The notes beneath the pieces were generated by a model. The model was given only the letters and a program-made list of their open reading frames with translations. It was not told where the DNA came from and searched no databases. A stretch of DNA of 64,000 nucleotides from Halomonas sp. Y3 (lineage in GTDB: Bacteria; Pseudomonadota; Gammaproteobacteria; Pseudomonadales; Halomonadaceae): NCBI RefSeq assembly GCF_024137965.1, contig NZ_CP099975.1, positions 1,550,001-1,614,000 on the forward strand, in the 5' to 3' direction. Below are positions 51,140 to 60,597 of the stretch, piece after piece (within the stretch, counting starts at the first letter, position 1; each line of letters opens with the position of its first letter). The translations under genes and the position numbers were made by a program.

Positions 51140-52456
51140 ATGAGTCAGGTAACGCGACGGGCGCTGGGCTGGGGCGCCCTCTATCTGGGCATGGCGCTGC
51201 TGCCCATGGGCATCGCCCTGCTGCGGGCGCCGGTCGAGGGCCGCGGCCTCTGGGTGGAGTTCGGCGCCATGCTGGGCCTGCTGGCCCTGGGCGTGATGGC
51301 CCTGCAGGCGGTGGTCTCGGGGCGCCACCGCTGGTTTGCCGAGTCGCTGGGGTTCGACAACCTGCTGCAGTTCCATCGCCGCATGGGCAATGCCGCCCTG
51401 GTGCTGGTGCTGCTGCACTCCCTGGTGCTCCTGACCGCGCGGCCGGAGTGGCTCGGCTACCTCGACCCCCGGGAGGAGGCCGCCCGGGCCCTCACCCTGT
51501 GGGGACTGCTGGCCGGCACCCTGCTGCTGGTGGTCAGCTCGGTGTGGCGCGGCCGGCTGGGGCTCTCCTACGAGCGCTGGCGTCTGCTTCACGGCCTGCT
51601 CGCCTTCGGCGTGGTGGCCGGGGGGCTCGGCCATGCGCTGATGGTTGGGCACTACACCGCGGGGGTGCTGACCGGCCTGGCCCTGGTGGGGGTGATCGGC
51701 CTGGCCCTCGTGGCCCTGCTGGAGTCGCGGCTGCTGCGGCCCTGGCGGCTGCGCCGGCGCCCCTGGCGCGTGGTGGAGGTGGCGCCGGTGCGCGGCGACG
51801 CCACCACCCTGGCGCTCGAGCCGGTGGGCGAGCATCGCCTCGACTTCGTGCCGGGGCAGTTCATCTGGATCACCCTGGGGGAGACCCCCTTCCGGCTGCA
51901 GCAGCACCCCTTCTCCCTGGTGTCATCGGCGGAGCGCCCCCGGCTCGCCTTGACCGCCAAGCGGCTGGGCGACTTCACCGAGACCCTGCCCGAGGTGCCG
52001 GTGGGCACCCGCGCCTTTGTCGAGGGGCCCTACGGGGCCTTCCTGCCGGATGTGGACAATCCCTCCGGGGCCGTGCTGATCGCCGGCGGCATCGGCATTA
52101 CGCCGATGATGAGCATGCTGCGCACCTTCGCCGATCGGAAGGAGCGGCTGCCGCTCTGGCTGGTCTACGCCAACCCCCGCTGGGAGGAGGCGACCTTTCG
52201 CGAGGAGCTGGAGGCCCTGGCCGGGCGGCTGTCCCTGACGGTGATCCACGTGGTCGACGATCCGCCGGCGGGATGGCAAGGGGAGAGCGGCAAGCTGGAC
52301 CGCGACCTGCTGGCGCGGCGCCTGCCCTCCGACGATGGCCGGCGGGACTACTTCATCTGCGGCCCCGGCCCGCTGATGGACGCCGCCGAGGGGGCGCTCA
52401 TCGAGCTCGGCGTGGCGTCCACCCGCATCTATTCGGACCGTTTCGACATGGTATAG
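51140..52456 (+). CDS. Ferric-reductase-like membrane flavoprotein (FRD/FAD-NAD module)
   Basis: A 438-residue two-part protein. Residues 1-205 hold about six helices of the ferric-reductase-like haem domain (FHRRMGNAALVLVLLHS and LLHGLLAFGVVAGGLGHAL supply His ligands). Residues 215-438 are a flavin/NAD(P) module: FVPGQFIWITL, QQHPFSLVSS (FAD), AGGIGITPMMSML (NAD) and YFICGPGPLMDAAE. It would pass electrons from NAD(P)H across the membrane, to iron or another acceptor. A 29-codon gene follows immediately. Confidence 0.87.
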   Translation: MSQVTRRALGWGALYLGMALLPMGIALLRAPVEGRGLWVEFGAMLGLLALGVMALQAVVSGRHRWFAESLGFDNLLQFHRRMGNAALVLVLLHSLVLLTARPEWLGYLDPREEAARALTLWGLLAGTLLLVVSSVWRGRLGLSYERWRLLHGLLAFGVVAGGLGHALMVGHYTAGVLTGLALVGVIGLALVALLESRLLRPWRLRRRPWRVVEVAPVRGDATTLALEPVGEHRLDFVPGQFIWITLGETPFRLQQHPFSLVSSAERPRLALTAKRLGDFTETLPEVPVGTRAFVEGPYGAFLPDVDNPSGAVLIAGGIGITPMMSMLRTFADRKERLPLWLVYANPRWEEATFREELEALAGRLSLTVIHVVDDPPAGWQGESGKLDRDLLARRLPSDDGRRDYFICGPGPLMDAAEGALIELGVASTRIYSDRFDMV

Positions 52457-52464
52457 GAGGCATC

Positions 52465-52554
52465 ATGCTGCACCGCTATGCGCGCCACGCCGCCACCCTC
52501 TGCGCCGTGCTGCTGGTGGCCATCGCCCTGCTGGCGGCCCTGTGGCGGGGGTAA
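52465..52554 (+). CDS. 29-residue single-helix membrane miniprotein
   Basis: Perfect AGGAGG at 52455-52460, ATG at 52465, and MLHRYARHAATLC followed by AVLLVAIALLAALWRG: a short basic N-terminus and one hydrophobic helix. The spacing (eight bases after the preceding stop) and strong ribosome-binding site indicate translation with the ferric-reductase-like gene. A companion subunit is plausible but unproven. Confidence 0.6.
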   Translation: MLHRYARHAATLCAVLLVAIALLAALWRG

Positions 52555-52561
52555 CGCCCCG

Positions 52562-53860
52562 CTAACGCAGAAACCACCCCTTCATCACCGTGGTGATGCG
52601 ACGCAGCTCCGCCTCCGTGGTGACGTAGGCGGGCATGGTGTAGAGCCAGCGGCCGATGGGGCGCAGCCAGACCCCCTGCTCCCGGGCCCAGTCGGCGACC
52701 CCGGCGAGGTCCGTGGCGTCGCGGGTCTCGATCACCGCGGTGGCGCCCAGGGCGCGCACGTCCGCCACCGCCGGGTGGGCCGCCAGGGCGTCGTCCTGGA
52801 CCAGCTCCTGCTCCAGCACCCGGTTGAGCCCGGCGATCCGCTCCAGGTACCCCTCCTCCTCGAACACGGCGAGGCTCTCCAGGGCCACGGCGCAGGCCAG
52901 CGGGTTGCCCATGAAGGTGGGCCCGTGCATGAAGGCGTGCCCGGGCGAGTCCCCGATAAAGGCGTCGTGCACCCGGTCCGTGGCCAGCGTCGCCGCATGG
53001 CCCAGGTAGCCCCCGGTCAGCCCCTTGGAGAGCACCATGATGTCCGGTGTGACGTCGGCGTGGTCGGCGGCGAACATCCGGCCGGTGCGGCCGAAGCCGG
53101 TGGCCACCTCGTCGAATACCAGCAGCACGTCGAACTCGTCGCACAGTTCGCGCGCGCCCTGAAGGTAGCGGGGCGAGGTCATGTTGAGCCCGCCGGCGGC
53201 CTGCAGCAGCGGCTCCATCAGCAGGGCGGCGATCTCGTCGCGGTGGCGCTCCAGCACCGCGCGCAGGGCGGCCAGGTCCTGGGCCACCGCCTCGTCGTCG
53301 GCGTGAAAGGGGGCGGTGGGGGCCGGGGCGAAGTGGTGGCGGGGCAGGTACCCGGCGAAGAGCGAGTGCATCCCCTCCTCGGGGTCGCACACCGCCATGC
53401 AGCCGGCGGTGTCGCCGTGGTAGGCCTTCATCAGCGAGAGCATGCGGTGCTTCTCCGGCCGGCCCCGCAGCCGGTGGTACTGCACCGCCATCTTCATGGC
53501 GACTTCCATGCCCACCGAGCCGCTGTCGGAGAAGAAGACGTGGTCGAGGCCCGCAGGGGTGATGCGCACGAGCTCCCTGGCCAGGCGGTCGGCGGGCTCG
53601 TGGGTCAGGCCGCCCAGCATCACGTGGCAGAGTTCGTCCGCCTGCTGCTGGATGGCCCGCACCAGGCGCGGGTGGCGGTAGCCGTGGATCATGCACCACC
53701 AGGAGCAGGTGGCGTCGAGCAGGGTCTCGCCGCCCTCCAGGGTGAAGCGGGGCCCCTCGCCGCCGATCACCTTCGGTGCCGGGCGCTGGGTCTTGAGGTG
53801 GGCATAGGGGTGCCAGACAGGAGAGGGGGGCCAGACGGGAGAGCGGTCGCTCGGGGTCAT
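52562..53860 (-). CDS. bioA: Adenosylmethionine-8-amino-7-oxononanoate aminotransferase
   Basis: A 432-residue class III PLP aminotransferase converting KAPA to DAPA with SAM as amino donor. VWHPYAHLKTQ and LLDATCSWWCMIHGYRHP are BioA-specific; FDEVATGFGRTG holds the cofactor Asp and MVLSKGLTGGYL the lysine. ATG 53860 (GGAG upstream) gives the expected N-terminus. It is separated from bioDCHFB by tRNA-Leu but on the same strand, and its stop is eight bases from that of the 29-codon gene. Confidence 0.95.
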   Translation of the reverse strand: MTPSDRSPVWPPSPVWHPYAHLKTQRPAPKVIGGEGPRFTLEGGETLLDATCSWWCMIHGYRHPRLVRAIQQQADELCHVMLGGLTHEPADRLARELVRITPAGLDHVFFSDSGSVGMEVAMKMAVQYHRLRGRPEKHRMLSLMKAYHGDTAGCMAVCDPEEGMHSLFAGYLPRHHFAPAPTAPFHADDEAVAQDLAALRAVLERHRDEIAALLMEPLLQAAGGLNMTSPRYLQGARELCDEFDVLLVFDEVATGFGRTGRMFAADHADVTPDIMVLSKGLTGGYLGHAATLATDRVHDAFIGDSPGHAFMHGPTFMGNPLACAVALESLAVFEEEGYLERIAGLNRVLEQELVQDDALAAHPAVADVRALGATAVIETRDATDLAGVADWAREQGVWLRPIGRWLYTMPAYVTTEAELRRITTVMKGWFLR

Positions 53861-54027
53861 CACGGGCTCCAGCAGGAAACGGGAAAAACGGACGGGCACG
53901 CGAAGACGCCGTTCATCTCGGCGAGACGACGGTCGCGGGCGCGTCGGGGCAGCGTCTTGAGGTGACGCAGGGGCTCAGGGTGACGCAGAGTCTTGCGATG
54001 GGGGATCTTGCGACGGGGGTCTTGCGA

Positions 54028-54112
<85 letters not shown>

Positions 54113-54156
54113 ACGAGTAGGCAGGCGCGATCATTTTACGGACGGCGCCTCCCAAG

Positions 54157-54882
54157 TCAATGAACATCGGGAAGTTCCAGGCAGCCGGCGGCGGATTCGG
54201 CCATGGCCCGGGGCGTGCCGGCGGGCAGCCGGGGAATGACCCCGAGGCAGGGAGCGGGCAGGGCGCTCGCCAGGGTGGCCAGGTTGTCGCGGTAGAGGGC
54301 GCCGTCTTCGGCAAAGGCCGGCTCCACCAGGCTGCCGATCCAGCCGGCCAGGCGCAGCCCGTCGTGGGCGATCGCCTCGGCGGTCAGCCGCGCCTGGCTG
54401 ATGCAGCCGAGCCGCAGCCCCACCACCAGGATCACCGGCAGCGCGTGGGCGGCGGCAAGGCCCGCGAGGTCCTCCCGGGCGCTGAGCGGCAACCGCCAGC
54501 CGCCGGCGCCCTCCACCAGGGTCAGGTCGCACTCCAGGGCCAGCAGGGGGCGCAGCCAGCCGCTGAGATCGGCCAGGCGCACCTCGACCCCGGCGCGCCG
54601 GGCGGCCAGGTGGGGGGCGATGGCAGGGGCGAAGGCGTAGGGGTTGATCGTTGCGTAGTCCACGGCCTGGCCCCCGGCAGCGCCCGCCTGGGGCCGGCTC
54701 TGGGCCTGCAGGGCCAGGGCATCGGCGTTGCGCAGGCCCCCGGGGGTGGCGTCGCTGCCGGAGGCGACGGGCTTCAGGCCCAGGGTGGTGAGCCCGGCGC
54801 GGCGGGCCAGGGCCAGCAGGCCGCAGGCGGCGAGGGTCTTGCCGGCGTCGGTATCGGTGCCGGTCACGAAGTAGGCGGGCAT
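54157..54882 (-). CDS. bioD: Dethiobiotin synthetase
   Basis: A 241-residue P-loop ATPase closing the ureido ring of dethiobiotin from DAPA, CO2 and ATP. Walker A variant GTDTDAGKT at the N-terminus, KPVASG substrate motif, and VEGAGGWRLPLSA in the middle. It directly follows bioC (one base) and ends the biotin run bioB-F-H-C-D. Confidence 0.94.
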   Translation of the reverse strand: MPAYFVTGTDTDAGKTLAACGLLALARRAGLTTLGLKPVASGSDATPGGLRNADALALQAQSRPQAGAAGGQAVDYATINPYAFAPAIAPHLAARRAGVEVRLADLSGWLRPLLALECDLTLVEGAGGWRLPLSAREDLAGLAAAHALPVILVVGLRLGCISQARLTAEAIAHDGLRLAGWIGSLVEPAFAEDGALYRDNLATLASALPAPCLGVIPRLPAGTPRAMAESAAGCLELPDVH

Positions 54883-54883
54883 C

Positions 54884-55684
54884 TCAGCGGATCAGCTCCA
54901 GGGTCAGCAGTTGGTAGGTGACGGGCAGCCCTCGGGGCTCGCGCAGCGCCTCATACCGGCGCCGGGCCCGGGCCACCTCGGCGCGGCTCAGGCGCGCGCC
55001 GGGGCGGGCGGTCTGGGCGCCCACGCCCTTGATGGAGGCCATCACCGCGGCCAGGTCGGGGTAGTGGAAACGCCTGGCTCGGGCGTCGACGGTGACCTCG
55101 CGAAAGCCGGCCAGGCGCGCCGCGGCCAGGTGCCGCTCGCGGCTTTGAAAGGGGAGCAGGGCGTCGGGGCGCGACCAGGCGTGGCCCACCTCGGCCAGGG
55201 TGCCGGGCCCCAGGGTGTTGATCAGGGCGCGGCCACCCGGGCGCAGCACCCGGGCCAACTCGGTCAGCGTGTCCGCCAGATCGGGGCACCACTGAATCGC
55301 CAGGTTGGAGAAGACGAGGTCCAGGCCGGCGTCGGGCAGCGGCAGGGCGGCGGCGTCGGCGCAGAGCCAGCGCACCGCATCGCCATGCAGGCGGTGCGCT
55401 TCGCTCAGCATGCCGGGGGCCAGGTCCAGGCCCAGCACCCGGGCGTCGCGGCCATAGCGCTCGGCCAGCCGGACGCTCCAGTGGCCGGGGCCGCAGCCCA
55501 GGTCGAGCACGGCGTCGGCCCGGGGCGGCAGGCGCGTCCAGAGGGTGTCGCCCATGCGCTGCTGGGCGGTCGCCAGGCGCACATAGTCGCCGGCGGCCCG
55601 GGAGAAGGCGTGGGCCACCCGGCGTCGCCAGGCGTTGCGCTCATCTGCTTCGGGGGCGCGGTGGTGCTCCAGCAGGGCGCTCAT
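54884..55684 (-). CDS. bioC: Malonyl-ACP O-methyltransferase
   Basis: A 266-residue SAM methyltransferase that masks the malonyl carboxyl to start pimelate synthesis. RRVAHAFSRAAGDYVRLATAQQRMG opens BioC proteins; VLDLGCGPGHWSVRLAE is motif I and DLVFSNLAIQWCPD motif post-II. It overlaps bioH by four bases and meets bioD at one base. Confidence 0.93.
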   Translation of the reverse strand: MSALLEHHRAPEADERNAWRRRVAHAFSRAAGDYVRLATAQQRMGDTLWTRLPPRADAVLDLGCGPGHWSVRLAERYGRDARVLGLDLAPGMLSEAHRLHGDAVRWLCADAAALPLPDAGLDLVFSNLAIQWCPDLADTLTELARVLRPGGRALINTLGPGTLAEVGHAWSRPDALLPFQSRERHLAAARLAGFREVTVDARARRFHYPDLAAVMASIKGVGAQTARPGARLSRAEVARARRRYEALREPRGLPVTYQLLTLELIR

Positions 55685-56442
55685 ACGGGGCTCTCCTGCC
55701 GGGTGGGGTCGGCTTCCGGCGCCCGGCCCGCCCCGGCCGCGCAGCGCCGGGCGAGCGTCGTCAGGGCCGCGGCCAGGTCGCCCGGTCGCGACAGCATCGG
55801 GCAGTGGCCGGCGTGCTCAAGAACCCGGTCGGCGTCGGTGACGGCGGCCTGTGCCAGCAGGGGGTCGCGCTCGCCGGCCAGGCGGTACACCGGGCAGGGC
55901 GGTGCGGCCAGCGCCGCCGTGGCGTCAAGCTCGGCCAGCCAGCCGAGGCCGGCCGCCAGGGTGGCGCGGTCCGGGGCGGGCCCGTCGCCCAGCAGCGCCT
56001 GCAGCCTGCGGTGGGCCTCCCGGGGGGCGGGTTCGCCGTCGAGCTGCCAGCGCCGGAAGTGGGCCAGGGCGGCAGCCGGCGCCCGGGCGAAGGCGCGGCG
56101 AAAGTCGGCCAGCGCCTCGCGGCTGATCCCCTCGGGGTGGCAGAAGCGCGGCCCGGCGCCGAGCAGCAGCAGGCCGCGCGGCGCGGTGGGCGCTTTCTCG
56201 AGCAGGCTGGCGGCCAGCAGGCCCCCGAGGGACCAGCCGACCCAGACCGCATCGGCCGGCAGCGCGGGGGCCATGGCCTCGGCCAGGGCCTCCAGGCAGG
56301 CGGGCTTCGCCAGCGCCGGGCGGGTGCCGTAGCCGGGCCAGTCCGGGGCGCTGACCTCGATACCATCGGGCCAGCGGTCGGTCAGCGGCTGCCAGATACG
56401 CGCGTCGCAGCCCCAGCCGGAGAGCAGCACCAGGCGGGTCAC
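55681..56442 (-). CDS. bioH: Pimeloyl-ACP methyl ester carboxylesterase
   Basis: A 253-residue alpha/beta-hydrolase that frees pimeloyl-ACP from its methyl ester. VLLSGWGCDARIWQPL oxyanion loop, nucleophile in VGWSLGGLLAASLL, acid in AGERDPLL and His in EHAGHCPML. The GTG start at 56442 follows GGAGG and overlaps the bioF stop (GTGA). A longer frame is not favoured. Confidence 0.9.
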   Translation of the reverse strand: MTRLVLLSGWGCDARIWQPLTDRWPDGIEVSAPDWPGYGTRPALAKPACLEALAEAMAPALPADAVWVGWSLGGLLAASLLEKAPTAPRGLLLLGAGPRFCHPEGISREALADFRRAFARAPAAALAHFRRWQLDGEPAPREAHRRLQALLGDGPAPDRATLAAGLGWLAELDATAALAAPPCPVYRLAGERDPLLAQAAVTDADRVLEHAGHCPMLSRPGDLAAALTTLARRCAAGAGRAPEADPTRQESPV

Positions 56443-57614
56443 GGGGTCGCCTCCGCCGCGGCACTGGCCTCGGCGGCCTGGCACTCGGCCAGCCCCGCCA
56501 GCAGCCTTTCCAGGTCGTCATCGGCGTGAGCCGCAGAGAGGGTGATACGCAGCCGCGCCTGGCCCCGGGGCACGGTGGGCTCGCGAATGGCGCCCACGTC
56601 GATGCCGCGGGCGTCGAGCCGTGCCGCCCAGGCCATCACCCGGGGGCTCTCGCCCAGCACCAGGGGCTGGATGGGCGTGTGGCTCTCCGTCAGCGGCAGC
56701 CCCAGGCCCGCGGCCTCGGTGCGGAAGCGCGCGATCAGGCGGGCCAGGCGCGCGCGCCGCTCCGGCTCCGCGGCGAGAATGTCGAGCGCCGCGAGGGTGG
56801 CTGCGGCGACGCCGGGCGGCTGGGCGGTGGTGTAGACATAGGGGCGGGCGAACTGGATGAGGTGGTCGACCAGCTCATGGTTTCCGGCCACGAAGGCGCC
56901 GGCGGTGCCGAGCGCCTTGCCCAGGGTGCCCACCAGGACGGGCACCTCCTCCACGCCGTGGGCGCGGCCCACGCAGCCGTCTCCGCGCTCGCCGAGCACC
57001 CCGAGGCCGTGGGCGTCGTCGATCATCAGCCAGGCGTCGTGGCGGCGCGCCGCCGCGGCGAGGCCGGGAATATCGGCCACGTCGCCATCCATGCTGAAGA
57101 CGCCGTCGCTGACCACCAGCTTCGGCGCTGCGGCGGGGGCGCGGGCCAGCAGCCGCTCGAGGTCGCCCAGGTCGCCATGGTGAAAGCGCCGGGAGGGGGC
57201 GCCCGAGAGCGTGGCGCCGTCGAGCAGGGAGGCGTGGTTCAAGCGGTCCTGGAAGAGCCGGGCGTCGGTTTCGCAGAGCGCCTGCAGGGTGCCCAGGTTG
57301 GCCATGTAGCCGGTGGAGAAGAGCAGGGCCCTGGGGCGGCCGGTGAGCTCGGCCAGCCGGCCCTCGAGGGCCTCGTGCACGTCGCGATGCCCGCAGACCA
57401 GGTGCGAGGCGCGGCCCCCGGCGCCGAAGCGGCGGGCGCCGCGGGCCATGGCCTCGGCCAGGCGAGGGTCGCCGGCAAGTCCCAGGTAGTCGTTGCCGGC
57501 GAAGTCTAGGCGCGGGGCTCGAGAGCCCAGGGTGCGGCGCTGTCGCCACAGGCCCTGCGCGCGGCGCTCGGCGGCGCGGGCCGCCAGGCGCTGGGTCCAG
57601 GAGGCGGTCGCCAT
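56439..57614 (-). CDS. bioF: 8-amino-7-oxononanoate synthase
   Basis: A 391-residue PLP enzyme condensing pimeloyl-ACP with alanine. RLDFAGNDYLGLAGDPRL, NHASLLDGATLSGAPSRRFHH, MIDDAHGLGVLGERGDG and GTLGKALGTAGAF (lysine) are family marks. It starts four bases after bioB ends and couples to bioH. Confidence 0.95.
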   Translation of the reverse strand: MATASWTQRLAARAAERRAQGLWRQRRTLGSRAPRLDFAGNDYLGLAGDPRLAEAMARGARRFGAGGRASHLVCGHRDVHEALEGRLAELTGRPRALLFSTGYMANLGTLQALCETDARLFQDRLNHASLLDGATLSGAPSRRFHHGDLGDLERLLARAPAAAPKLVVSDGVFSMDGDVADIPGLAAAARRHDAWLMIDDAHGLGVLGERGDGCVGRAHGVEEVPVLVGTLGKALGTAGAFVAGNHELVDHLIQFARPYVYTTAQPPGVAAATLAALDILAAEPERRARLARLIARFRTEAAGLGLPLTESHTPIQPLVLGESPRVMAWAARLDARGIDVGAIREPTVPRGQARLRITLSAAHADDDLERLLAGLAECQAAEASAAAEATP

Positions 57615-57617
57615 GGC

Positions 57618-58751
57618 TCAGGCGCCGGCGTCGTAGGCGAGTTCGCCAGCCCTGGCGGCGGCCTGGCGGGCGAGATCTGCCTCGACGTTCGCCTGCACCC
57701 TTGTCGTCACCCTGGCCTGCATCTGGGCGTCGTCGGCGCAGGTCTCCCGGCGCTCCGGGTGCAGGCCCAGCCTTGCGAACAGCGCCCGGTCACGCTCCGC
57801 CTGGGGGTTGGCGGTGGTCAGCAGCCGCTCGCCGTAGAAGATGGAGTTGGCGCCGGCCAGGAAGGCCAGCGCCTGGGTGGCATCGTCCATCTGCTCGCGG
57901 CCGGCGGAGAGGCGCACGTGGCTCTTCGGCATCAGGATGCGCGCCACGGCGATGGCGCGGATGAAGTCGATGGGGTCCAGGTCCTCCACGTTCTCGAGGG
58001 GCGTGCCCGGCACCTTGACCAGCATATTGATGGGCACCGACTCCGGGTGCGGCTCGAGCCTCACCAGCTGCTGGAGCAGGGCGGCGCGGTCCCGGGGCGC
58101 CTCGCCCATGCCCAGGATCCCCCCGGAGCACACCTTCATGCCGGCGTCGCGCACATGGCCCAGGGTTTCCAGGCGGTCCGCGTAGCTGCGGGTGGTGATG
58201 ATCTCGCCGTAATACTCGGGGGAGGTGTCGAGGTTGTGGTTGTAGTAGTCGAGTCCCGCCTCGGCCAGGCGCCCGGCCTGGTCGCCGTCCACCATCCCCA
58301 GGGTCATGCAGGTCTCGAGCCCCTGCGCCTTGACCCGGCGCACCATCTCCAGCACCAGCTCGAGGTCCCGCTCGCGGGGGCGCTTCCAGGCCGCCCCCAT
58401 GCAGAAGCGGCTGGCGCCGGCGGCCTTCGCCGCCGCGGCCTGCTCCACCACCTTCTCGATCTCCAGCAGCTTCTCCCTGGGGAGGCCGGTGTTGTAGTGG
58501 CCCGACTGGGGGCAGTACTTGCAGTCCTCCGGGCAGGCGCCGGTCTTGATGGAGAGCAGGGTGGAGACCTGCACGGCGTTAGGGTCGAAGTGGGCCCGGT
58601 GCACCCGCTGGGCCCGGAACAGCAGGTCGTTGAAGGGCAGGGCGAAGAGCGCCTCGATCTCCTCGAGGGTCCAGTCGTGGCGAACCGGCGCCTCGGCGTC
58701 TAGGGTCTGGGTATCGGCGGGGTGAGCCGTTGGGGGCGTCGCTTGGGTCAT
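57618..58751 (-). CDS. bioB: Biotin synthase
   Basis: A 377-residue radical-SAM enzyme inserting sulfur into dethiobiotin. The CxxxCxxC cluster is in [18 protein letters not shown], the [2Fe-2S] ligands occur in the barrel ([12 protein letters not shown]), and NKxx-type [16 protein letters not shown] is present. It leads the minus-strand run bioB-F-H-C-D; two BirA-like boxes lie just upstream. Confidence 0.96.
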   Translation of the reverse strand: MTQATPPTAHPADTQTLDAEAPVRHDWTLEEIEALFALPFNDLLFRAQRVHRAHFDPNAVQVSTLLSIKTGACPEDCKYCPQSGHYNTGLPREKLLEIEKVVEQAAAAKAAGASRFCMGAAWKRPRERDLELVLEMVRRVKAQGLETCMTLGMVDGDQAGRLAEAGLDYYNHNLDTSPEYYGEIITTRSYADRLETLGHVRDAGMKVCSGGILGMGEAPRDRAALLQQLVRLEPHPESVPINMLVKVPGTPLENVEDLDPIDFIRAIAVARILMPKSHVRLSAGREQMDDATQALAFLAGANSIFYGERLLTTANPQAERDRALFARLGLHPERRETCADDAQMQARVTTRVQANVEADLARQAAARAGELAYDAGA

Positions 58752-58768
58752 CGGGGGAGGGCTCGCTT

Positions 58769-59539
58769 ATGGTCAACCTGGGGTCGTTGGAGAAGTTGAC
58801 GGAAAGCCTACCGCAGTGGCGCTCTCTGTCAACCCGTGTGATTTCCGTGGTTGACGGCGCCCTGCGTCGGGCGCTCCCCGGCCGCTGTGCCTTCTGCCTG
58901 GAGGCGGCAGCGCCTGCTGCACCCTGGTGCTCGTCCTGCTTCTCGGCGCTGCCCTGGAACCTTGCGGCCTGCCCGCACTGCGCCGAGCCCCTGCCCGAGG
59001 CGCTGGCGGGGGAGCCCTGCGGCCACTGCCTGGTGGCGCCGCCGGCCTTCGGGCGCAGCCGGGTGCCGCTGCGCTACGAGGCGGAGGTGGCGGGCCTGAT
59101 GCGCCGCTTCAAGTTCCACGCTTCGCCCCGGGCGGGGGCGGTGCTGCTGGCGCTGCTGGAGGCGGGGCTTCCGGCCGAGGCCCGGGGCTGGCCCGAGGCC
59201 ATCGTGGCGGTGCCGCTGCACCCGCAGCGGGCCCGGGAGCGCGGCTTCGACCAGGCCGGCTGGCTGGCAAGGCGCCTGGCGCGGCGGCTGGGAGTGCCTC
59301 TGGTGCGAGCCGAGCGGCACCGGGATACCCCGAGCCAGCGCGGGCTCGACCGCGACGAGCGGCAGCGCAACGTGCGCGGGGTCTTCCGGGTGGGCGTGCC
59401 GCTGCCGGCCCGGGTGGCGCTGCTCGATGACGTCATGACCACCGGGGCGACCCTGAACGCCCTGGCGCTGGCCTGCCGCCGGGCGGGGGCTCGGGGGGTA
59501 GAGGCCTGGGCGGTGGCGCGCACGCCGCTGCTGCCCTGA
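58769..59539 (+). CDS. comF: ComF-family amidophosphoribosyltransferase-like protein
   Basis: A 256-residue ComF/GntX protein. A four-cysteine zinc site (CAFC, CSSC, CPHC, CGHC) precedes the phosphoribosyltransferase fold with the PRPP loop VALLDDVMTTGATLNALA. Homologues take part in DNA uptake or gluconate and nucleotide metabolism. ATG 58769 has GGGGAGGG seven bases upstream; a GTG at 58838 is possible. It is divergent from bioB by 17 bases, so its first codons overlap the bioB control region. Confidence 0.87.
   Translation: MVNLGSLEKLTESLPQWRSLSTRVISVVDGALRRALPGRCAFCLEAAAPAAPWCSSCFSALPWNLAACPHCAEPLPEALAGEPCGHCLVAPPAFGRSRVPLRYEAEVAGLMRRFKFHASPRAGAVLLALLEAGLPAEARGWPEAIVAVPLHPQRARERGFDQAGWLARRLARRLGVPLVRAERHRDTPSQRGLDRDERQRNVRGVFRVGVPLPARVALLDDVMTTGATLNALALACRRAGARGVEAWAVARTPLLP
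58770..58802 (-). promoter_or_regulatory. BirA-like box, distal copy
   Basis: TGGTCAACC, 15 bases, AGTTGACGG. It resembles the biotin operator TTGTAAACC-N14/15-GGTTTACAA and lies 19 bases from the bioB start. Confidence 0.45.
58826..58857 (-). promoter_or_regulatory. BirA-like box upstream of bioB
   Basis: CTGTCAACC (58826-58834), 14-base spacer, GGTTGACGG (58849-58857). Half-sites match the TTGTAAACC/GGTTTACAA operator at seven and six of nine positions, with exact spacing. BirA holding biotinyl-AMP would repress bioB from here. Confidence 0.6.
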
Positions 59540-59596
59540 AGGGGGCTGGGCCTGTTAGCATGGAGGCCCTTGAACACCGAGAGGCGCCGCGCTGCC

Positions 59597-60583
59597 ATGG
59601 ACCCCCAACTGCATCCCTATGCCACCCTCTCGCCGGCCAAGGTGGTGGCGGCGGTAGAGTCGCTGGGCTTCTGGCTGCCAGGCGAGCCCTTCGCCCTCAA
59701 CAGCTACGAGAACCGCGTCTATCTGGTGCACGACGACGACCGGCGCCGCTGGGTGGTGAAGTTCTACCGTCCCGAACGCTGGAGCGATGCGGCCATCCAG
59801 GAGGAGCACGACTTCCTGGACGAGCTGGCCGCGGACGGGGTGGCGGTCTCCGCCCCCTGGCGCGACGCCGAGGGCGTGAGCCTGCACCGTGCCGAGGGCT
59901 TTCGCTTCGCGCTCTTTCCCCACCTGCCGGGGCAGGCGCCGGAGCTGGAGAATCCGGCGCACCTCTTCGCCCTGGGCGAGCTGATCGGCGCTACCCATGC
60001 GGTCGGGGAGCGAGGGCGTTTTCGCCACCGTCCGGTCATGGACCTCGACGCCATGGTCCTCGAGGCCCGGGATCGGGTACTGGCCAGCGACTGGCTCGAC
60101 GGACGCCGCCGCGTCGCCTACGAGCGCCTGGTCGCGGCCCTGCACGAGCGCCTGGCGGACCACGCCTGGCCCGCCGAGCGGGCGATTCGGGTGCAGGGAG
60201 ACTGCCATATCGGCAACATGCTGGGGCGCGACGAGCACTTTGCCCTGGTGGATTTCGACGACTGCCTGATGGCGCCGGCGGTGCAGGACCTCTGGATGCT
60301 GATCACCGCCCAGCACGACGAGGAGCGCCATATGCAGCTCTCCGAGGTGGTCGAGGGGTATGAGCAGCATCGCGACTTCGACCGCCGGGAGCTGGCGCTG
60401 ATGGAGCCCCTGCGCACCCTGCGGCTGCTGCGGCACAGCGCCTGGCTGGTGGCGCGCTGGGACGACCCCGCCTTTCCGCCGGCCTTCCCGTGGCTCGCCG
60501 AGGCGGGCTACTGGGATGGCCAGCTGCGCCTGCTGGAGCAGCAGCGCCTGGTGCTGGAGCGGGAGTCCCGCTGGCTCGCCTGA
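59597..60583 (+). CDS. srkA: SrkA (YihE) stress-response kinase
   Basis: A 328-residue protein kinase of the APH-like fold. PLNSYENRVY-like FALNSYENRVYLVHDDDRRRWVVKFYRPERW is nearly the same as E. coli SrkA, HGDCH-like VQGDCHIGNMLGRDEHFALVDFDDC gives the catalytic base and metal Asp, and PAVQDLWMLI follows. It counters MazEF-linked death after stress in E. coli. ATG 59597 matches the family N-terminus; a TTG nine codons earlier has a good GGAGG. Confidence 0.92.
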   Translation: MDPQLHPYATLSPAKVVAAVESLGFWLPGEPFALNSYENRVYLVHDDDRRRWVVKFYRPERWSDAAIQEEHDFLDELAADGVAVSAPWRDAEGVSLHRAEGFRFALFPHLPGQAPELENPAHLFALGELIGATHAVGERGRFRHRPVMDLDAMVLEARDRVLASDWLDGRRRVAYERLVAALHERLADHAWPAERAIRVQGDCHIGNMLGRDEHFALVDFDDCLMAPAVQDLWMLITAQHDEERHMQLSEVVEGYEQHRDFDRRELALMEPLRTLRLLRHSAWLVARWDDPAFPPAFPWLAEAGYWDGQLRLLEQQRLVLERESRWLA

Positions 60584-60597
60584 CGGGTGACCCCGCA

